Origin: Megamerina dolium
Lineage: Eukaryota; Arthropoda; Insecta; Diptera; Megamerinidae
Assembly (NCBI GenBank): GCA_963854835.1
Contig: OY978525.1
Coordinates: 59,312,355-59,376,354 of the forward strand
Direction of reading: 5' to 3'
Length of the DNA stretch: 64,000 nt
The notes under the pieces are model-generated. The model did no database searches. It worked only from the letters and a program-made list of their open reading frames with translations, and was not told the DNA's origin. Of the stretch, positions 20,985 through 30,438 are shown piece by piece. A program made the position numbers and the translations under genes. Each line of letters starts with the position of its first letter. Position 1 is the first letter of the stretch.

Positions 20985-22060
20985 ATAAAACAAATATGTG
21001 AAGGCAGTACAATATTTGAGCCACCAGAAGAATTATAAATGATTGACTAGCATTTCGTTCCCATACCTTTAATTTGCAATATATAGATTAGTAAATATAA
21101 GTATATGATTTAGCTTTTATATGAAATGAGTGATCTCTGTATTTTTCATGCTCCTATAAATTTTATTTTAATTTAAATACGTAGGTACATAAATATGTTT
21201 CCAAAAGTTTATCTTTTAATCTAAGTACATACATTCGTGATTTAATTTTTATAAGCGATTTTTACATGTTTTTACATGTGTAACAATGAAACATGAAATT
21301 AATATTTTGTTTATAAATTAGTAATAAATGAGAAACATTACACTTTTTGTTGAATAATAAAAAAAAAACAACGTGATAAGCATCATCATCTTTTACTACA
21401 TTAAAATCTACTACTATATTTAGGAATCTACCATATTTTTTTATCCTAATCTGCCCTTCAGATAGGATTTTTCTAGTTGTGACGTCATAGTGATTCAGCC
21501 GCTAGTTTAGCCTTTTTAAGGTTGTCTTTTTCTTGTCTTCAGGTTCGAAATTTATGATTTAGCTTTGTGGCCTTTTTCTAACAATTTCTTATTTTCATAC
21601 TAGCTTTTTAAGGATAATCCGCCATACATACAATACAAGAATTGGATAAATTCAGTGCAACGCAAAATTACAAAGCGAAAATAATTTTTTTTTTTTAGAA
21701 TTACCATCTAGCACCATCACAATAACCTAGTAGTAGAATGCTGAAATAGTCTGCCGCTGTCCTCTTTTAAATTCATATATTATTTAGTTGTTAAAATGAA
21801 AGAGCTTGATTTAATGTTTGTAATAATATATATTATTTAAAAACTATTTTCTCATATATTTGTACCTAATGTATGCTTCGATTGTTGAACTTGTATACAT
21901 ATCGCAAATAAAATATAAACTGTTTTTGAAATGGTGAATAGGTTGGAAATATTTAACCTCTTTTGGCCATTTAGCTTTTTTAACGTTTCTATTTTGCTGA
22001 TCTAGCTTTTTTATTTTTTGAAGTCCTAAGAACATTGTATTGAATGTGTCTTCCACTTAG
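20985..22060 (-). repeat. Undescribed repeat, segment X (copy 1)
   Basis: Read on the minus strand, the right half (21450-22050) matches sequence flanking and following LINE copy D (38170-38272 and 42149-42850). The left half (20985-21390) matches 51850-52065. Shared words are GCTAAATGGCC, GTTCAACAATCG, CATACATTAGGTACAAATAT, GGACAGCGGCA, TGTGACGTCA, AGTAAAAGATGATGATG and TACTTATATTTACTAATCTA. No long ORF is present. Its class is unknown to me. Confidence 0.7.
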
Positions 22061-22420
22061 ATGCGAGCGCATAATACGAAAACAATAAGGTTTTCAGATT
22101 GTATGACTGTGAGGCATGTGTGACTGGTATTTGGATATGCTCACGTACACTCTATCGCTTTTATGTCGTTGTGCATTTGTATTGTATTGACTTAATATTT
22201 TACTCTCGCATTAATAGTTATTATTCGTTTATTATTCGCTCCCTCTCTCTCTCTCTCTTTCTCTACCAATACACACACACACACTATCTATTGACACGTT
22301 TTTTGTATCGTTGTGGATACGTTGCTTTCTTTCTCATTTTCCCTTTCTCTATATTATATATTCCTACTCATTCAACGAAATTTTCTTTAAAAATTTAAAG
22401 TTGAAACCATACGTCAGCCA
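22061..22420. repeat. Non-coding, with (CT)n/(CA)n microsatellite
   Basis: A CT-rich run occupies about 22240-22266 and a CA run about 22269-22284. The rest of the stretch shows no gene. Confidence 0.7.
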
Positions 22421-22424
22421 AGTC

Positions 22425-22690
22425 CAGCTCTTCCATTTTGGGTAAAAAAAAAGTTTGTAATAATCGCACGGTTACGCTCGCCATTCACAGTAACGTTCCT
22501 GCCTTCGTCGTCTTTGAAAAAGTACGGTCCAATGATGTCGCCGACCCATAATCGGGATGAATTGGCAGTGCTTGCAATGCTTCTGGCTGCTCTCTACACC
22601 AAATATGGCCATTTTGATTGTTCACGTATCCATTTAACTAGAAATGAGCTGACCATAAAATGGAAGAAGTTCACAATGCACTTTCTTAAC
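22425..22690 (-). pseudogene. Mariner transposase fragment (rosa/DD41D-like)
   Basis: Minus-strand translation reads DIIGPYFFKDDEGRNVTVNGE and then ITNFF. This parallels the rosa-like transposase at 7674-8749, which has VIGPYFFENDDGTTVTVNSE. The upstream codons (VKWIREQSKW) are a shifted version of GYVNKQNC. Only the segment between the first and second catalytic aspartates is recognisable. Confidence 0.6.
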
Positions 22691-22869
22691 CGAGCATGAA
22701 GATTAATAAAAAAAAAATCCATAAACTGCAAGCGTTGTTCGTTTATAAGTCGGTTAAATTATACACCAAACTGAACATGTTTGACAGTAACATGTTATAC
22801 GAAAACAGCTGAGCTGCCAAAAACAGTGTTGCCAAAAATAAAGTTGCTAAAAAATCACCCTGTAACTTG

Positions 22870-23250
22870 TGTATTGTCTTCGCTCTGTATACGAAAATTT
22901 TGTTTATTAACTTGACCGTTGAACCAAAAATGAACTTCTTCACTAATCACAATATAATTGACGAATTGCTCTATGAACTTTGCTTACAGAATTATTTTTT
23001 TAAAAATAAAATTCCAAAATTTGGAAGAGTTGTTCTGGCATTAAACGACTGCTGTTATTCCCCTAAATACGTGTCTGGCGCCTTGTGATTTCTGGTTATT
23101 TCCAAACATTAAGAAAATTTTGAGGAAAAGTCATTGGTAGCAATGCAGAGACAATCAATGCGGTTACCGTAGAGCTTAACAAGATACAAAACCGTGATTT
23201 TGAGGAATACTTTGATCAGTGGATCAAATGCATATAATGTAGAAAAGATA
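22870..23250 (+). pseudogene. Second mariner-like transposase fragment (C-terminus)
   Basis: In shifted plus-strand frames I read LAPCDFWLFPNIKKIL, a usual sequence around the third catalytic aspartate of mariners, and then INAVTVELNKIQNRDFEEYFDQW, a typical mariner C-terminus. No intact frame joins them. It faces the opposite way from the fragment next to it, so it is probably a separate insertion. Confidence 0.5.
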
Positions 23251-23379
23251 AAAAATACTGAAGATTAAAAATAACAAATAAAAAAAAATGTTAGGTGTTT
23301 TTATTCATACAGCTTAGTGAATAGACTTGCTTTCCTATATTTTTCCCTTCGAAGTTTAACAGTTTTAAAATTACTGTGA

Positions 23380-23652
23380 TTGAGAACACAAAGTATAGGA
23401 AAAAGACATCGAACTCCGAATAGTAACAAGACAAATTTTATGGGTAAAACTTATTGTGTAAACTGCATTCTTGTGAATGCGCTAAAAGAAGAAAAATCAG
23501 ATTTTCCAACTTCCATTGATCAAGCGCAATCGTCGGACTGGTGCATCTATTGTGAGGGTTGTGTACGTGTTCGAAAAATTAAAACACCACACCATAGATA
23601 CAACTCGCACAGCTACACACATCCAGGTACACTGTTAACACCAGCACAAAAC
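23380..23652 (+). other. Possible exon-like open stretch with two CxxC pairs
   Basis: The frame 23380-23700 contains YCVNC and WCIYCEGC, and a perfect GTAAGT lies at 23652-23657. I do not recognise the protein. The open frame is short, begins at a non-ATG codon and overlaps the end of a piggyBac relic on the other strand, so it could be chance. Confidence 0.18.
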
Positions 23653-23689
23653 GTAAGTCCACCACTTTTTCCACTCCTCACCCTCTCCA

Positions 23690-24570
23690 CATCCACATAA
23701 ACACCACCCTTGCATTTATTATAAATAGCAACCATTTCTAGGCGTTTCACGTCTATGTACTTCTTGTCCGCTTTGGAGTTCGCTATACTTTGAAGCCAAG
23801 GACACTGCGTTGTTGTCATACCATTTTGTTATTATAACTTTATTGTTTCGGCTAGTAAGTTATGCAGAGGTTCCGCGTCTTTTTGCTTTCATTTCATTAT
23901 CAGTTGGCAATAGTGGATGGTGGAATCGATTGACATGAATAGTGCCAGTGCTCGTGCGGCCGTGCAAAATTTCAAACAACTGGAAAGTTGAAAAACAATT
24001 GTCGAAAAACAATTTGGAATTTGCTTAAATGTAAAACAATGGTAGCACAAAAAACCAGTTCATTCAAGTGTCGTTCGGATATTAGTTTTACCTTGGTACG
24101 CTATAAAATCTGCCACTTTATCCACATAACATATATAAATTTATACCCCATGAGTAGGGTTTTTTTTATATTTTGATTTATGGACAATGTTCCTTTGAAT
24201 GGAATAATTTGTTATCATACAAAGGTTGTCTTCTAACTCATCCTTCCATAATTATTCACGAATAGCTTCCATGATTGGTCTGACTCTGTACAATCTGTTT
24301 ACATTATCGCTACCCCGATTAGTCTTACATCACCAGCATCATTATCAATTGAAAAAACCGATCTGTGGACACGTGCTTTGTTACTCATGACAATACAGTG
24401 GCTTCCTCCCAAACTATCAAAACATACCAAATCTCGGGTATTGCCATGTATACCAAAAAATATTTGAATCATCATAACGCCATTCTTTTTACTTAGACTT
24501 TATGTAATCCAAACATTCTCGCTGTTGCGACTGCCCGAACCCTGTTGTAGTTTCCTATTGTCGTATTTTT
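23690..24570 (-). pseudogene. piggyBac-like transposase relic
   Basis: Minus-strand pieces in order are LYRVRPIMEAIRE; SIQRNIVHK followed by KKNPT (the FKGxLSxKQY...KP region); FFDNCFSTFQLFEILH-type text (FDN, then STFQLFEIL); PTDNEMKAKRRGTSA; NNKVIITKWYDNNAVSLASK; and AIYNKCKGGV. This is the standard order of a piggyBac (DDE_Tnp_1_7) catalytic domain. At GGV the usual following aspartate reads tyrosine. Stops and frameshifts are frequent. I saw no terminal repeats. Confidence 0.7.
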
Positions 24571-24940
24571 GGGGAAATAGTCACGGTATTGCTAACCTCA
24601 CCTAAAATATCTTCTCCCATACATGAATATGGGGACGGTTGTATAGCCGAAATTATTTTTATAGTAATCCATTTAAATAAGCTAAGAAGTATTGATTACT
24701 TATATTATATTTTTATCACTTTCTTTAAGTTAACCTTAGAAAAAAGGAAATCGGCATACCCTTGCTTCCCAAATGCCAATATATTTCCAACTAATTTCAC
24801 TCAAACTAAAACAATGGTAAAAATATTTAGCTGTAGAAAATATAAATTTCAAACTATCTCATGTGATCTCAGTATGCAAATTCAAACTATTGCTGTAGAA
24901 TTTTATGAATATTGTACACCAGGAATGAAAGTGGTAAGTA

Positions 24941-25241
24941 GGTTTAGGTTTAGGTTATTGTGGCTACCCTCTTTCTCTCTGAAAGGACACACTTAGGCCA
25001 GAAAGACCCGTTGTGATACCACCGAGCTTCTCTTCCAATACTGTTGTACATGCTAAATTTGGACTGCATTAGAAGGGACCTACTTATATTAGCCAGTAGC
25101 CGAACGGCAAAAACCTTTTAACATCACTTTAACTTAGTTTTGTCACAAAGGTTTTTTTTTTTTACTTCAGCCGGGGATTGAATGCACGACCTACAGATCA
25201 GAAGGCCAACGCACTAACCACTGAGCTACGGCACCCACAAT
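24941..25241 (-). mobile_element. tRNA-headed SINE, second (older) subfamily
   Basis: The minus-strand head reads GGGTGCCGTAGCTCAGTGG with box B (TTCAATCCCCGG in reverse). The 3' end differs from the young subfamily: GGGTC-TTTCT-GGCCT, AAGTGTGTCC, then AACCTAAACCTA. It is flanked by a 9-bp duplication TGGTAAGTA (24932-24940 and 25242-25250). It lies about 250 bp beyond the splice donor of the host exon and so would be intronic. Confidence 0.87.
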
Positions 25242-25484
25242 TGGTAAGTAATTTTAAGTAATATTTTTTTAAGCGAAAATCTGTGTTATAAGAGTGACAG
25301 CTGAATTTAGTTGTTTTTCTCGTAGATGCATTTTTTTTATTTTTATAAAAAAAAAAATGGATAATGAAAAAAATGGGTTTACTTGTTTACCTACATCATT
25401 ACATTTATTGGTAATTCGTAGAGTAATTATTGATTTCTGAATGTATGAAAACAAAACAGTTAGATTATTGTCAAGTCATTTACC

Positions 25485-25490
25485 ACTTAC
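25485..25490 (-). promoter_or_regulatory. Splice donor GTAAGT of the host exon
   Basis: The minus strand reads GTAAGT immediately after the last coding triplet, an ideal U1 match. It explains why the open frame ends here. Confidence 0.55.
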
Positions 25491-26065
25491 CGAAAAATAT
25501 CCTGTTGCATCACATGCATTACAATCGAACGTATTATATCATCTGACTCAAATAGCTCGCGACGAAATTGTTCACGAAACTCTAGATTTGTCAACAAAAT
25601 AGACGGCGATGTTGGAACGGCGGTAACATGAGAATAAAATAGCAATGAAAGAGTGATCAATGCAAGTGTTAGCGTTCCAAGATAAAAGTAAAGCAGGTAT
25701 AATGAAGGATTAGCTAAAAATAGTGGCTTTTCGCAATCAGAATAGCAAAACAATGGCACTCGTTGTTGGTTGTATTGCGTTGGTAATGGCTTGCGCATTT
25801 GCTTCCGTTCTGTGTTGTGTAAAATATGTTGACGATTGGTGCATATCAATTTTGAGCTTGTTTCTAGTTTTAGTGAATTTGGAAGAACATCCGATTTTAT
25901 CTCCCTTTGTTTGTCTATTCTTGCATTTGCTACCTCAGTGGTTTTTTGGTTTGACACCGATCTTTCTGTTTGCACATCTGTTATTGTGTACCGGCAATCA
26001 AGCTTGATATTTTCTTTTTTACGTTTTTTTGCTTCCAACATATTGTGATTTATTTCCAATTCCAT
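25491..26065 (-). CDS. Probable host-gene coding exon: N-terminus of a type II membrane protein
   Basis: An ATG at 26065 in good context (AATAATGG) opens 191 codons. The frame is closed only by the TAA inside a perfect splice donor, TTTCG followed by GTAAGT, so the exon probably ends at 25491 in phase 2. The predicted protein has a basic, lysine-rich cytoplasmic N-terminus (residues 1-115), one hydrophobic segment at about 122-145 (LYLLYFYLGTLTLALITLSL) and an acidic and arginine-rich stretch after it (EFREQFRRELFESDD). This layout suggests a single-pass type II protein whose outer domain lies in later exons not visible here. I do not recognise the family. It is the only long frame here without transposon motifs. 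Downstream exons should lie on the minus strand at lower coordinates, beyond an intron filled with repeats. Confidence 0.55.
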
Positions 26066-26719
26066 TATTGGTTCTCTTGTTATATGTAAATATTATTTTT
26101 CTAGTTTTGTGCACAAGTTCATACTTCAATAATAAGTTGAGGCTTGATTATTAGTTATGATTTGCATAAAACTTTAATCAATTCAAATTTGTTGTTTCTG
26201 TGAAACAGAAAATACATTAGCAAACAAAATATTGGAGTAAATAAATAAGTTATTTCAACATATCTTCAAAGTTTTCAAATTCAGCTTAATTATTGAGTTT
26301 TTCATAATTTCCTGTAAAATTGCCCTTGTCATTAAATACATTTTTTTCGAGATAAAAAATTCACGATACAAGTAATATTGTTTTTCGTACGAAATTGAAT
26401 ACAATTCTGTTTGTTATAAGAATGCATATTAAAGCCCATATAACACTTGCTTTTGTTGGGAGTGTGATTTGTTGGTTAGTTGATGTATGTAACGTTGTTT
26501 GTGGGACAGTGTGTAAGAGTATATGTGTGTATTGCTGTAACCTCCCCTGCAGGAAGTATGGAGCCATGACTGAAATTTTCCGTATATATTTTCCATCACA
26601 TTATTAAGGACATAGTGAGATTTTTTGACCGTTTCGTTTCTTAAGTTCCCATATGTGTGATTTTACATCTCTTTTAAATCATCTTTAAATAGTGCAAGAT
26701 AAAACTATTTTTTAGCCAA
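26066..26719. other. Upstream region of the host exon; no gene seen
   Basis: This should hold the 5' untranslated region or first intron of the candidate host gene on the minus strand. I could not place a promoter. Two short overlapping frames at 26361-26607 show no recognisable features. Confidence 0.3.
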
Positions 26720-26734
26720 CGCCGCACAGATTGT

Positions 26735-26815
26735 GCAGTAGCAAAGTGGTTAGACCGAAGCTCTCCATTGGGAAAGGCCCGAGTTCAAATCCCGAAAAGA
26801 GCAATCATTTTTTTT
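26735..26815 (+). tRNA. tRNA-like sequence / Pol III unit (probable pseudogene or SINE head)
   Basis: Box A (GTAGCAAAGTGGTTAGA) and box B (GAGTTCAAATCCC) are spaced as in a tRNA. A long T-run starting at 26808 would terminate Pol III. Cloverleaf pairing is incomplete and no anticodon can be assigned, so a functional tRNA is unlikely. It differs from the main SINE head. Confidence 0.4.
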
Positions 26816-26874
26816 TAATATATTACTTTTTTTTCATTACATTAAAAAAATTATTTAAGTACTAAGCAAAGCAC

Positions 26875-27078
26875 ACTTACTTTGCAGAGCTATGTAACAG
26901 AGCTCTTTGTTTACTATTTGCCCTAAGTATTGTGAAATTGCTTACTGATAGGTGCAGTATCATTTTAAAAACAAAGTCCTGTAGATATTAAAATCCTGCT
27001 TCCACAGCCGGGGATCGAATTCACAACCTACAGAACGTCAAAGCGGTAACAACTGAACTACCGCAACATTTTGGAAAC
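26875..27078 (-). mobile_element. Highly diverged relic of the tRNA-headed SINE
   Basis: The minus strand reads TGCGGTAGTTCAGTTGTTA, then TCTGTAGGTTGTGAATTCGATCCCCGGCT split by differences. Body words match the family (ACCTATCAGTAAGCAATT against ACCTGTCGGCAAGCAATT, and AGAGCTCTGTTACATAGCTC against AGAACTCTGTGACAAAGCTC). It is far older than the other copies. Confidence 0.55.
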
Positions 27079-28339
27079 ATTTTGCAAGTGTATTGAAGTT
27101 CGAGTGCATTGGTCATTCGAGTTTTGCAGGGTCAACACCAGCGAAAGGCGAACTTCGTTGTAGAGCGGGAGTTACATTTCTGAATAAAACACTTCTTACA
27201 TTATTTTTAAAACTCAACTTTATTAGAAGCTGTTGGTCTGTTGACTAATTGTACAAAAGTTTTGTCGCACCTAAAATACCGAAAAGAATTCACAAAAGCA
27301 AAATCTCAGCTGTTTATTTGTTAAAAATGCCTTTACGACAATAAAAGCAAAAAATCAATAAAAATCAATAATTGATTATAAACTGCTTACCGAGCATAAG
27401 CAACTTCAAGCTGACGTTGTTTATGCTTGGTCGATGACTTTTCAGAAGCGATGGTGTTAATGCTAGCTTTGCAACAATGTTAAGTTAAAAGCTCGACAAT
27501 GTTCCGAGTTTATTGACTTTGCTTATTTATGAATTGAGTTTATTAATTTTGCTTATTTATATATTTACTTATAATACTTTGCAGGTCTGGGGAGATTGAT
27601 TGGGTATACGGAAGTGTACACATAACTCGCGCCGTCGTTGTCAAATGTTGGCCCTGCAATTTCACTCACTTAAACACAAAACAACGCCAACGTAAATATC
27701 TATTTTGTTTTTGTACTCTCCGAGAATACTGATGACAGGAAGATGTGTGTTCTCAACAAACTTCTATGTATCTAATACATAATGCTATGAGAGCTGATAG
27801 GGTAACCATGTTTTAAAAGGAAAACATTTAAAACGCAAAGGGATAAATATAACAAATAAAAATTTAAAAAAGGACAAAGCTTTAAAAAAATAATTTTTAA
27901 AAAAGACACATTTAAACCAATAAAATCTTTTATTTCAAATAAAAGAATGCTGAATAATTTTTACAATCGGTTTCTCTATTGCCGTTGCCGCTGACAATGA
28001 CGATAGAAATAGATCTATCGTCACAAATAGTCGTCGGACGAAGTTCACGGTTAGTTTTGCTTGTGCGCTTTCTTATATATATCAGTTCTATTTTTGACAG
28101 GGACTATTCGCGTCGAAATATTCGGCTTTTGCGCTTATAGTGTGCATTTGTTTTGCATTACATTATGAATATAAAATTGAACTTTTTATCATTGATATTT
28201 AATGATATACCTATACATATATGATATCGGTATATTTTTAAATAGCTTGTGTAATTTGTAAAAATAGAAGAAACTGCATATTTCTTTATGTTGTATGCTT
28301 GATGTATGCGTGCTTGTTTCCTCGAGCTAGTTTGGAGTA
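27079..28339. other. Non-coding AT-rich stretch
   Basis: No gene or recognisable element is seen. Several AT-rich runs and a short stretch of higher complexity near 27400-27500 show no open frame of note. Confidence 0.4.
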
Positions 28340-28344
28340 CTTCA

Positions 28345-28511
28345 TGTTAAAATATGTGTACTCACACTTTGAAATTAAATATTTATTTTGATTTTATGTT
28401 TTTTAATCTTAATATTCTAGAAATATTTTATATGTAAATATATAAAAAAAAATTTCTCATTACTTGTCTGACTTCGTTGAATAAAGCGTATACATATCTG
28501 AATTATTAACA
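28345..28511 (+). repeat. 5' LTR of copia copy 2
   Basis: This 167-bp LTR is bounded by TGTTAA and TTAACA and contains TGAATAAAGCG, a polyadenylation signal. Its last ~55 bp recur at 33496-33550. GATTACGGTCCCAA follows directly, a diverged copia-type initiator-tRNA primer site. Confidence 0.78.
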
Positions 28512-28824
28512 GATTACGGTCCCAACTATGGTCGAGGAAAATAAATTGCGATCTTTGACGAAGGTTATTCCGACAACTGGAAGTTTCGTTTGGAAGCGCT
28601 GTTCGACGAGTATGACTTGCTCAAATAAGTTGAAGAAAATGTAGATATAATTCTGCAGGCGGAAGATAGTGCTACAAAAATTGCTGAGCATCGTAAGAAT
28701 AATATAAAGGCGATGTCAATCATTATTAAACGAATCGCAGCTTCTCATTTAAAATATGTGAAACAAGAGAAAAGTGCGTTCAACGTTATGCAAGCACTAT
28801 CGGATCTATTCGCAAGTTTACAGT

Positions 28825-30438
28825 ATGAGTGTTCAGCGCTCTCCTCTCCGGCAACGGCAATCGCCTGTTAATGTGTGTGTAAACAATAATTTGCAGTCAC
28901 CCGCGCAAACCCCCCCGATAAGTGCATTATCAAATAAAGCAGTTGATACACACTGCACAAGTGAAAGTAACAGTGCAAATCTTTTGCCTGCACATATTAA
29001 AAATTCATCAAATTTTGCAACAACAATAAATACAGACAAAAAAAATAATTTGTTCTATCGTGATATACTATCTCCCTCTATACCGTGGAGTGTACAATGT
29101 GCTTCTCCTGCTGTAACACCAACAGCTACAACATCAAAGCAATCAAATAACGGCACTTCTACTGAAGTGCATGACCCAGTAGTTAAAGCAACTAGTGCGA
29201 TGACTAATAAAGAACCAGTTGCTGTTCAAACTGGTATTGATCGCTACATTACTGTAGTAAAGCGAAAGAGAAGTCCGCAAAATTCAAAACAAATGAATTC
29301 AACAAAAATTCAAAAGCAGAACACTGTCCCTATTAGTTCGGAAAATAGATACGCTCTGCTTTCAGGTGATGAAAGTGACGAAAATATTATCTCCAAGAAA
29401 AATTTCAAACCCCCACCCATTTTCTTGAGAGAACGCAACTCAGATAAGTTGATTTCTAGAATTACAAGTCTTATAGGACCAAAGAATTTCCATGTTGTTC
29501 CAATTCGCAAAGGCCAAATTGAGGAAACAAAAGTGCAAATCTACAGCGAAACTCATTATCGCAAAGTAATAGCGGAATTTGATGCTGTAAAAAAGAATTA
29601 CTACACATATCAGCTAAAAAGTAGTAAGGGCTTAATCGTTGTACTCAAAGGCGTCGAACCCAACGTTGATATTAACGAAATCAAACTTGCCCTCCAGGAA
29701 GAAGGGTTTCAAGCCAAAACAGTATTCAACATTCTCAACAAGAGCAATATACCTCAACCGTTATATCGTATTGAGCTTCAGCCTGAAACAAAACCCCTAA
29801 AAAAAGGTGAAGTACACCCCATATATAAAATTCGATATTTATTGCATCGCAAAATCACAATCGAAGAACCCCATAAGAGAACTGGACCTCCTCAGTGCAG
29901 CAACTGCCAAGAATATGGACATACTAAGACATATTGTACCCTGCCAGCTGTTTGTGTGATTTGTGGAGATCTCCATAAATCAAACATATGCCCAAAATCT
30001 AAAGGCGATGCTAGCATGAAAAAATGCAGCAATTGTGGAGGTAATCACACCGCAAATTATAGAGGTTGCCCAGTATATACAACCCTAAAGCTAAATTTCT
30101 CCGCTAGCAATCAACCTCTAAAACCAGTTGAGCAAACTCAGATAGCCAACTCAAGTAAGAGACAAAATATTGATGCAACACAATTCTTCTCTGCAATCCC
30201 AAACAAGAATCAAACCAATTCATACGCTAGCGTCTTAAAACAAAACCCACACCAACAAAGCAATGTAAATAATGAGCAGAAACACTCACTGCCCACCCAA
30301 CAGCCAAGTACCCTTGAACATTTGCTTCAAACATTGATTCAGAATATGAACCAATTCATGAACTCAATGCAAACAATGATGCAAGAAATGATGAAAAATC
30401 AATCGATGTTACTCCAAACATTGCTATCCAGACCATGA
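28825..30438 (+). CDS. Jockey-like ORF1: Gag-like nucleic-acid-binding protein
   Basis: The protein has 537 residues. I chose the ATG at 28825 (MSVQRSPLRQRQSP) because copies A and C start there; codons further upstream belong to the interrupted copia gag. The N-terminus is basic and low-complexity (1-170). The middle (about 190-340) has the RNA-binding-like region of Jockey Gags (ISRITSLIGPKNFHVVPIRK; GLIVVLKGVEPNVDINEIK). Three CCHC knuckles start near residues 358, 377 and 401. The C-terminus is rich in glutamine, asparagine and methionine (MNQFMNSMQTMMQEMMKNQS). The protein would package LINE RNA and accompany ORF2 to the target. The last codons overlap the ORF2 start as ATGA. Copy C has the same length with one stop. 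Confidence 0.92.
   Translation: MSVQRSPLRQRQSPVNVCVNNNLQSPAQTPPISALSNKAVDTHCTSESNSANLLPAHIKNSSNFATTINTDKKNNLFYRDILSPSIPWSVQCASPAVTPTATTSKQSNNGTSTEVHDPVVKATSAMTNKEPVAVQTGIDRYITVVKRKRSPQNSKQMNSTKIQKQNTVPISSENRYALLSGDESDENIISKKNFKPPPIFLRERNSDKLISRITSLIGPKNFHVVPIRKGQIEETKVQIYSETHYRKVIAEFDAVKKNYYTYQLKSSKGLIVVLKGVEPNVDINEIKLALQEEGFQAKTVFNILNKSNIPQPLYRIELQPETKPLKKGEVHPIYKIRYLLHRKITIEEPHKRTGPPQCSNCQEYGHTKTYCTLPAVCVICGDLHKSNICPKSKGDASMKKCSNCGGNHTANYRGCPVYTTLKLNFSASNQPLKPVEQTQIANSSKRQNIDATQFFSAIPNKNQTNSYASVLKQNPHQQSNVNNEQKHSLPTQQPSTLEHLLQTLIQNMNQFMNSMQTMMQEMMKNQSMLLQTLLSRP

Noticed and set aside
22099..22398. 99-codon plus-strand frame over the CT/CA repeat
   Set aside because: Its serine-leucine and histidine-threonine runs come from microsatellite sequence.
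28774..28824. Longer ORF1 start of LINE copy B (17 extra residues)
   Set aside because: Those codons are interrupted copia gag sequence upstream of the LINE, begin with GTG, and are absent from copies A and C.
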